The translations under genes were made by a program, and so were the position numbers. Under the pieces are notes generated by a model, which saw only the letters and a program-made list of their open reading frames with translations, was not told the origin of the DNA and did no database searches. A stretch of DNA of 64,000 bases from Stereum hirsutum FP-91666 SS1 (lineage: Eukaryota > Basidiomycota > Agaricomycetes > Russulales > Stereaceae): contig NW_006763143.1 of the NCBI RefSeq assembly GCF_000264905.1, positions 1,644,910 to 1,708,909 on the forward strand, read 5' to 3'. Positions 57,296 to 64,000 of this stretch are shown here, in pieces. Numbering within the stretch: the stretch's first letter is position 1; every line of letters starts with the position of its first letter.

Positions 57296-57750
57296 GTGCA
57301 CGTTGAGAATACTGACGTCCTCATCAACTTCATCTTCCGACCGCTCGTCCCCCAAGTGGACGTAATGGCTGTCTCCCTCCCCGACCTCGACACCTCCTAC
57401 CTCACCGCTGTCATTTCCGCCTCCCTCGCTGACGTTCTGGTCCCGCACATGACGCTCCTGATCCCACATAACGAAGTCTTCAAATGTCTCGACATACTCG
57501 TGAGCGCCCACCTCCTCTCCGCGTCCTCCCAACCCATCTTCGAGAACGGCATCCTACACCTCACCATCGACGACGTCGTCTACGCCTCTTTCGCGAACCG
57601 GCACCTACACGACACTCAAAGGCTCGGACCTTCACGTCAAACGAACGGAGAACGGGATGCTCGTGATCAACGCCAGCGAGAGCTGGGACACCCTCAGCTG
57701 TGATCTCTGCGTCAAGATATCCCGCACAGGTTTCATCCACTCATGAACTC
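57296..57750 (+). pseudogene. FAS1 (fasciclin) domain fragment
   Basis: NTDVLINFIFRPLVPQVDVM, then LDTSYLTAVISASLADVLVP, MTLLIPHNEVFKCLDILVSA and HLTIDDVVYASF. After a one-base shift come YTTLKGSDLHVKRTENGMLV and INASESWDTLS. This is one repeat of a multi-FAS1 extracellular adhesion protein (LIPHN-AFK-L, then TLEGSD--V, then NGVIH). The homology ends at TGFIHS. Other repeats, the signal peptide and the C-terminal part are absent. Confidence 0.7.
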
Positions 57751-58099
57751 TCACACGCACGCATCCCGTGCTCGAAGGTGTGTCTGATTTTTTTTCTTTC
57801 TCTTTTGTCTTTTTTATCTTAATACCCTCTCCGTGTCACGAAGGCCGCCTGCTCCTTGCGCCAAGTTAACCATTTGAGAGCCTCGTGGTCGATACCGAGA
57901 ATACCTAGTCCCAAGCGCGAGATCAAGAAGCTTTCGAAATATGTGACCGACAAGCTCGACAAGGAGAAGGGCAGGTGAGTGCCTCTCCACGTCGAGCGTC
58001 CTCCTTCTTTCCCCCGAAACCCTTGATGCTGACGCCCTGTCCGCCACCCTCTTTCTTCACCCATGCCCCATCTCTTCGCCCACACCACGTGTCGCCTCC

Positions 58100-58350
58100 C
58101 CATCTCACTTTCTCTGGTGCCCAATCCCAACGGCAAACCTAAACACTCCTCGGGGTCCGCGTCGAAGGCTACTACGAATAGATCGTCGACCAACGCTCAC
58201 TCAACTCCATCCCTCCCGCCGTGCACATCTCCACCTCCGACCTTCCCGGCTACCTCGAGCGCAAGCTCTTCACACTCAACACCGGCCATGCGTGCACTGC
58301 CTCCCTCGGTTTCCTCCTATCGTCCTCCACCATCGACGTCCGCGATTAGG
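58100..58350 (+). pseudogene. mannitol-1-phosphate dehydrogenase core fragment
   Basis: In one frame the translation gives VRVEGYYEWIVDQRSLNS, then IPPAVHISTSDLPGYLERKL, then FTLNTGHACTASLGFLLSSS. This is very close to the FYEWIVD...DN-AYIERKLFTLNTGHA-AYLG block around the active site of mannitol-1-phosphate 5-dehydrogenase, which interconverts fructose-6-phosphate and mannitol-1-phosphate. Only about 80 residues are present. The NAD-binding domain is absent and the frame ends in a stop soon after. Confidence 0.75.
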
Positions 58351-59495
58351 AATAGGAGAGGAATGGGTTCGCACTCGGATTCGGGCTCAGTTTCTGGGCT
58401 GTCGCAGTCCCTGCTTCGTTCAGACGGACCACGTTCCTGAGCTCCGAGGCGATTGGGACGGGAGCGGAAGGGTTGGGGTCAAAGCTTGAGACATACAAAA
58501 CTGGCACCAGCAATGCGCCTACGCCAACCAAGAGCGGCGGCGACAATGGTACTGGCAACAGCAGCAACGTGCGTATCCTCCTCTTTTTTTCTATCATGTC
58601 ATTGTTGCTGAAACTTCTTTCTTCGTAATAGGGCTAGTGCTGTTCGAGCAGATATGCTCCAGACGCACTAGGCCCTTGCGACACGCAGCTCTCGTCCCAG
58701 CGTTCGAGCGCGATCGGTTTCCCAAGGGGATAAGGGTGGCGCAGAGGAAGCTGAGGAATAGGGGCCAGGAGGGATTTGGCGAAGGAATTGAAAGGACAGC
58801 TGGAGGCTGCGCGGTGTATACATCGGTGGACTAGCTGAGGTACGTTGTTTTCGTGGACAGCTTTGTACTACACATGTAAGTGTTCTGCCAGCTGGTTCAC
58901 GGTATTTTTTGGGCACTATGGTATGGTCGTTGCGTCACCCGCTCACTTCAGGCCCCATTATGTTTCTCTGCGTTGTTGGCCTTTCATTCACGGACTTCTG
59001 TATGCTTCCCAATGTATTTAGTATGAGTATGTACAGTTGCTCACTAATAGAACAACATTCACATGGATATCTCAAGGGAGTCATATGCAAGTGGCTTTAT
59101 CATGAACAGTCAGGGATCTAAAAGTACGCACAGAGAGCTCGGGAGTCGCGCTTGAGGTGACCCCGTGGCTATAGGCAGGTTTAGGCAGGTTTAGGCAGCT
59201 CTTAGGCGAGCGACACCGCCGCGACGCGACTTCCGGTTTAGGAAGAATTTAGGAGCGGGTGATTTCGCTGATGACCATGGACCGCATACAGACTCAGCGT
59301 GCCAATGTAGATTTGGTCTTTCAGTCAGAGCGCAGCTCTGACGAAACTTGTTCGTATTTAAACTCATAGAATCATAAATCGAAACGTTTTGCTTGACAAA
59401 CGACATAATTGTAGTGCTCTATACCCAGTGCTAAACACAGTACATAGGACTCAGCGCTCGATATACGCGTATACGCTATCCTTCCCGTCACTATG
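58351..59495. other. unassigned, with a TTAGGCAGGT tandem
   Basis: 58440-58570 encodes a Gly/Ser/Thr-rich stretch (TGTSNAPTPTKSGGDNGTGN) ending in an intron-like GTGCGT. 58637-58834 is open but unrecognised. A TTTAGGCAGG tandem lies at 59171-59210. The rest, up to the 3' end of the Clr2 gene, is noncoding. Confidence 0.35.
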
Positions 59496-61911
59496 CTAAG
59501 TGCTAGATTCGGTCTTAACCTCTTGACTATCGGCAGCCTTTGTACTCCAGAGCTCCCACAACAGCACCCTGTTCTCGTCCTCTGCAACCTGATACATGGC
59601 CCTTCTGTCCGGCAGCCACTTCACCGGATCCATGGGGTTGAAATGGCCGGGGAACAGGCCTCCTAAACTCAAGAGTTCGCGCATCTCAGGCTGCACAACC
59701 CCGTGCGAGACGCGCTGTATGTTGTAACCTTGCACCTCAAAGCATGGATGAGACAAAAGAGAGGGGTAGTAGCGTCCGCTGAGGAGGTTCAAGGAAACAA
59801 TCGCCTCATATCCTGCGCGAAGAATAGGGCGGAAGCGACAGCCCGCGGGTGGAGGTGGTAATGATGGTTGCTCAGAATGCATCGCGAATGTTGCGCCCGT
59901 AACTTGGCGGTCGTCACCGTGTACGGTCGTCCTTTTCGTCTCGGTGCCACCCGAAGATACTGCGTCCATGGTAACCTTTTCGCCTTCCTCCCATTCTTCA
60001 TCCGCCAGTTCATAAAGACTGCCACTTGCCCTGCACTCCTTATTCTTCCTGCCACCTTCATCTGTCACATCTACCGCGAATAACCTAGTCAACACCATGA
60101 AAACGCCTCGACGAACAGCGCCCAATTCCTCAAAGTTCTCCCCGTTTTTGGCTTCCCGCCACCTAGAGATCGAACCTGCCGAGGGCCCTGACGGCGCAAA
60201 GACGTTGTCCGAAGAAATCTGCCGCCTGGATGCTTTCAAGCGAATGAGGTCATTCACCATGATCTGCTCTGATCCCCACCAAAGACCTTGATAGCGTGGT
60301 TGGCCATCGATGCGCTCAGGTACCAATTGGGTGGCGGTGTCTGCGAACGGTGTGGCGTCAGATGGTAGGCTGTGGGAAGACTGGTCCCTGGTATATGCTG
60401 TGTGGGCAAACGCTGTCGGTAATGTGGTCGATCGTGGAGGGGAAGCGGGAGAATGATCCGCCGGCCTACGCTCGTCCATCGGTGCCCAACAGCAGCTGAC
60501 ACTTTTTGCAATTTCAAGAGCGAGAGAGTAAGGTACAACAGCTTGTGTGAAGCGATGTTGCATGCTGTCATCGTCGACTGGGCCAAGTGAAAGATCGCAA
60601 GGCTGAAATGAGGCGGCCATGTCCGGGTCGAGCGTTAAGTGCTCGACGGGAACCTCTTGCATGACTTGCAAGAGGTCCACATCTGTTCGACGAGAGATGT
60701 AGGGGATGATTTTACCGGCCGGAAAGGCGAACCTTTGGCGAACGCCAAGGAGCTTGACGATGTACCTTGCTGTAGCGGTCGAAGTCGTCGGCGACTGTAC
60801 GTGATCATCGTGGTGCCTTGCCGATAGTGGTCCCTCGAAGACGCGATTGGTCTGGTCTTCATCTAGCGTGTCATGCTGGGAGATGACTTGCATATTTTCC
60901 ACCACACCTGGCCAGAAATTTATAGCTTCTCCGTGCGTACTGGTGATCGGGTGAATGATACACCAGACCACCTCCCCCTCTCTAAGCCATTCAACCCTAC
61001 CGCTGTCAGGAACGTTCCCCGGTGCACTGTATGCCGTACGATCTGACTTGAGAGGGATTGAACGAATTACAGCGTACGGCTTCGACTGTTTCTCAGAGAC
61101 AGTTGAGCTCTGTTTTGGTAAGGTGGAGACCCCGGGGCCTCCTTTCGTACGAGATTCTGCGTACTTGCAGGTGCAGTTCGTACTGTGGTCGATGAGCTGA
61201 CCCTGTTGAAGCCATAGGGCGTGGGGTATGAATTCGTTCGGGGACTTGAATCTGGTGACCAATGTCGATCCTTTACGAGAGAAAAAGGGTGGATGCTCAG
61301 GCGTTGTTTGTGGAAGGTGTGTGCCTATACCTAGGAAATTAATCTCACCGTAGAGGTAATAGTACGCTCGTTTGTTCTTGGGGGAAATGTATTCGAAGAG
61401 CGCGTATCCAGACGGCCACTGATTGATAACATGATCAGCATCAGCTGGTTGCAGTGATTGCGTGTTTTGATTATAACGGGAAGAAGAAGAGGGAAACAGT
61501 GTTCAGTATGCATAATCCGTTATCAAACATCTATCCAGGTTCCGGCTGGACCCACCAGGCATGTGAAGGCTCAACGATAATTCACGCGCAATCTCCTTTC
61601 TCCACCTGATGGACGACATTTCCTCCATTCCGACAAGCCGATAATTGGCCTCTTCATGGTCTACATTCAATTGGCATTCCTTGGGGCTGCCATCTGAGAA
61701 CAAGAATGTGATCTGACACCGTACACGGCCGTGACCGTGAGTTATCTACGAGCGCATTGAAGACAAGACGGATACATACCACCGATGTGACCTTTTCGGA
61801 CGATTGTCGTCGTCGTAAATGCCCCGAATCCGAGTCTTCCCTTCCTGACTTCGAGTTTCTGCCCCGAGGGTCAGAGAGAGTAAGCCTTGAAGATGTTCGC
61901 AGAGGGGCCAT
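59496..61911 (-). CDS. clr2: Clr2-like heterochromatin silencing protein
   Basis: Exons 61780-61911, 61529-61712, 61349-61444 and 59496-61270 join with perfect phase, giving 728 residues with no stop. Start ATG 61909-61911 (MAPLRTSSRLTLSD). The N-terminal Clr2 domain is spread over the introns: TFLFSDGSPKECQL, IRWRKEIARELSLSLHMPGG, VINQWPSGYALFEYISPKNK, YYYLYGSTLVTRFKSPNEFI, then PHALWLQQGQ with CTCKYAESRTKG. The C-terminal region has LREGEVVWCIIHPI, INFWPGVVEN, YIVKLLGVRQRF, YQGLWWGSEQIMVNDLIRLK and RGVFMVLTRLFAVDVTDEG. This is the two-part layout of fungal Clr2, a SHREC subunit that keeps silent chromatin deacetylated. A truncated duplicate is at 28070-28691. Confidence 0.85.
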
Positions 61912-62254
61912 TTGTGATGGAACTCAGATCTGCAATGCGAAGTCGAAAAGCAAGCAAATGCTATTCTCCCCCCGCCCGAATCTGGGAAATCAAATTTGGC
62001 ACACGCGCCTGTCCCACGGACGCGCGCGACCACATCTGAGTGGCGGCCGCGTCTCCGATTGTGGCGTCGCAGGCTGTGTGTGGGTGGGTGAATGAAGAAG
62101 AAATAAATGGTGAATTAAATTTCAAGCGCACCAGGGGGATCAAAAAGGGAGAAACCGAAAATATTGAAGGCCGAGAAAGGGTGAAGCAGGCGGTGGGGTA
62201 GGGGTGGGCGGTACAAGGGGTGGTATATATCTATTGATGGAGGGGTCATGACAA
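61912..62254. other. upstream region of the Clr2-like gene
   Basis: Divergent noncoding DNA. It contains C/G-rich CGCGCG patches at 62000-62060 and A/G-rich sequence afterwards. No promoter element could be assigned with confidence. Confidence 0.3.
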
Positions 62255-62353
62255 ACGCAGGTGGCTGAGCTGGGTTGGAGGCGCGGCCGACACTTACCGT
62301 CGCAGATGTGCGGGTTCGACTCTGACTCATGCCGCTTTTTGGACGCGCTGTGG
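62255..62353 (+). repeat. Pol III-box repeat, plus copy (possible SINE)
   Basis: A box-A-like TGGCTGAGCTGG (62262-62273) and a box-B-like GGGTTCGACTC (62312-62322) are spaced as in a tRNA gene, followed by TTTTT at 62336-62340. The T-stem does not pair and the anticodon loop is poor, so this is not a working tRNA. The part GCGGGTTCGACTCTGACTCA onward is repeated in opposite orientation at 62588-62633. Confidence 0.45.
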
Positions 62354-62587
62354 ACAGCCCTTTTTCGCTGTCTTCGCACACTCACTCTTCTCGTGGCTGT
62401 CAGTCTCAGAGCTACCGCGAGAGAGTAATCAATCGGGGGTGTTTTTTTTCAAGAAAGGATGACTTACTGGAGTAATTAATTTAAAGGTATGGCTATTTAT
62501 ATTATTCCTTCCGTCACGGTGACGGGCCATAGATAACGGGAGAAAATGCCTACAGTGCAGAACAAAGTGTGAAAAAAATACCCAGAC

Positions 62588-62660
62588 GATCCACAGTGCG
62601 CCCGAAAAAACGGCCTGAGTCAGAGTCGAACCCGCGACGCAACGACACCGTTCTAAGCGA
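62588..62660 (-). repeat. Pol III-box repeat, minus copy (possible SINE)
   Basis: Read on the minus strand it gives TCGCTTAGAACGG (box A-like), then GCGGGTTCGACTCTGACTCA, GGCCG and TTTTTT, then CGC-CTGTGGA. The plus copy has the same order and the same words. It points toward the plus copy, making an inverted pair about 290 bases apart. Confidence 0.45.
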
Positions 62661-63840
62661 TCGGGTTTCATGCGTAATAAAAGGCACCGAATGAGCATAT
62701 ATAACTTCAGCTGCTCATGTTGATCAGCTTGCCCGCCCGAGTGTTCAGTTCGACCTACCCTGCACACTGGTGCAGAGGGGAACCCACTCCGGCGGTACTT
62801 CTCTTCTACCTTCCACTGAACCGCTGAAGAGATCCTCGCAGGGATGCCGTTTTCGGAGGTGGAAGGTATAGTGGAGCTTTCTCTCTTTGCGCTGAGGGCT
62901 TGTTCTGTGGTGCGTCTCGTTAAGAGCACGTTGCAGAGCATGTTTTCTTAGGAAGAGATGCATTCACCGCCTAGTAGAGTCTTTGCAATTCCCTACAGCG
63001 TACCCAAATCGTGCTGTCAACAAGCAACTGAGACGGTTCATTCGGAGGTACGTCTAGCGCCTGCAGATCTCTCCCATCCCCTCCTGCATCCGCATCTCCC
63101 TCCTGTTTGATCCTGTAAGCTCTGACACTTGAGTTGCTGATCAATTTGGAACGCACTCGCGCATCATGCAGAATCCGCACTCGCGCCATGAAAACAGGAC
63201 GAGGATTGTGGAGACGTTTCGGGAGGCTAGAGAGGATACCTGTAGGCGGGAGGATGAGGGTAGAGTTGCATTCATGAGTACGTCACATGTTCGTTTCTCC
63301 CTTGCTATCGTCACACGGATGGATGTTCATTATCGATGGGCATTAGGGCTTCAGAGGCAGCGGTGAACGAATGTGGTAAGCTAGATACCTTGAACATCGA
63401 GAGGTCGGCGGGCTTCAGTCCCAGAAAAGACATCGCTTTGAAGGTCGCTGTGATGGGTGAGAATGGGAATGTTTAGTTCTCGACGCCCCCATGCCGTTCT
63501 CCCTGCAGGCCCTCGCGCTCTCTCTTCATCTCGAGCGGGGCTCAGTCACGTTGAAGTCATTACCTAGCTTGAGCATCTGACGACGACCCGAACCCGACCA
63601 CCGACGCATCTGGACCATAGTTTCTGACGGATACGATGGTTTACTTGCAGCTCTCGTTTCCCGGATTTTTCTGGCCCTTCACGCCTCTCGTACGTTCGTT
63701 GACTTAGTTCTTTCATTCCTCGTGACTAACATGGAACACAGACCCCGTCGAAAGACATCATGATTGAACCTTACGCTCGCGTACGCCCCGTTCTTCCAGC
63801 CCCTGTAAGCCTAAGCCTTATGCCCGTCCCGCTACCCTCC
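62661..63840. other. unassigned; F-box-like remnants
   Basis: Minus-strand 62971-63189 (ISNSSVRAYRIKQEGDADAG, ALDVPPNE) is protein-like and may be part of an F-box or related protein. Plus-strand 63166-63366 is open but unnamed. Nothing else is clear. Confidence 0.3.
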
Positions 63841-64000
63841 CAGCCGGACCTATTCGTAGTATGAACGAACTCGCATCCATCACCCGGGCCCATGGACCCG
63901 ACATGTCTCTCCTCCTCACTTGCTCCCTTGTCCGTAAGACATGGTCTACTCCAGCCCAGACCCTGCTCTTCCACCACAACGACCTCTGTTCACGAAGCTC
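63841..64000 (+). CDS. F-box-type protein, N-terminal region (cut by window)
   Basis: NELASITRAHGPDMSLLLTC then SLVRKTWSTPAQTLLFHHND. This is the second half of an Agaricomycete F-box (CSLVCR-W---AQ-LLF). The frame is open to the window end; the start is probably in an exon near 63770. Confidence 0.45.

Noticed and set aside
62255..62340. A tRNA gene
   Set aside because: Box A and box B words are present, but the T-stem does not pair, position 33 is not T and no acceptor stem could be drawn.
1..64000. CRISPR array, rRNA or bacterial operon structure
   Set aside because: No regularly spaced repeats, rRNA-like sequence or ribosome-binding-site spacing; the genes carry introns.

Overview
This is nuclear DNA from a filamentous basidiomycete fungus, almost certainly an Agaricomycete. 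The evidence is short GT-AG introns of about 45 to 70 bases with GTRNGY-type donors, Plavaka- and hAT-type DNA transposons, and basidiomycete-typical families (DUF6532-like proteins, Clr2, F-box, WOPR and multi-FAS1 proteins). There is no operon structure and no rRNA. All functional names come from reading translations by eye; no database search was run.

The window mixes a few intact genes with many decayed ones. The best intact models are a Clr2-like heterochromatin silencing protein (59496-61911 minus, four exons, 728 residues), an F-box protein with a novel C-terminal part (46781-48587 minus, four exons, 536 residues), a WOPR (Gti1/Pac2-type) regulator (54061-55368 plus), a dsRNA-binding-domain protein (about 29371-30231 minus), a small coiled-coil protein (14916-15421 plus), a zinc-finger protein that may be SLX4-like (27112-27887 plus) and a 118-residue protein at 18035-18521 minus.

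Between these lie frameshifted or truncated pieces of well-conserved genes: a family-2 glycosyltransferase (6350-7925), a TPR/MLP1-like coiled coil (8640-10200), pyruvate decarboxylase (13309-14298), a hydantoinase/DUF917 fusion (31790-33995), Nup192 (42160-42650), CDC6 without its Walker A loop (45140-45766), a metallophosphoesterase (45780-46310), an Ariadne E3 ligase tail (51846-52290), a FAS1 domain (57296-57750) and a mannitol-1-phosphate dehydrogenase core (58100-58350).

Mobile DNA is abundant. There are Plavaka-type transposase pieces at 1-463, 19348-22718 and 24344-25455 (the last two may be one element split by an inversion), a hAT transposase (36840-38460), a 5'-truncated LINE (42650-43840), a Ulp1-type protease with a PCNA-binding motif next to a transposase-like domain (49720-51845), at least four non-autonomous inverted-repeat elements (9426-9648, 12341-12711, 29849-30011, 30663-30932), a Pol III-box repeat pair (62255-62660) and a pair of hairpin-bearing repeats (8091-8240 and 14509-14652).

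One caution applies throughout. The run of N at 16236-16573 is flanked by two copies of the same ~287-base sequence that differ only by single-base indels in short runs. That points to unmerged contig ends and indel-prone reads, so some apparent frameshifts could be sequencing errors.
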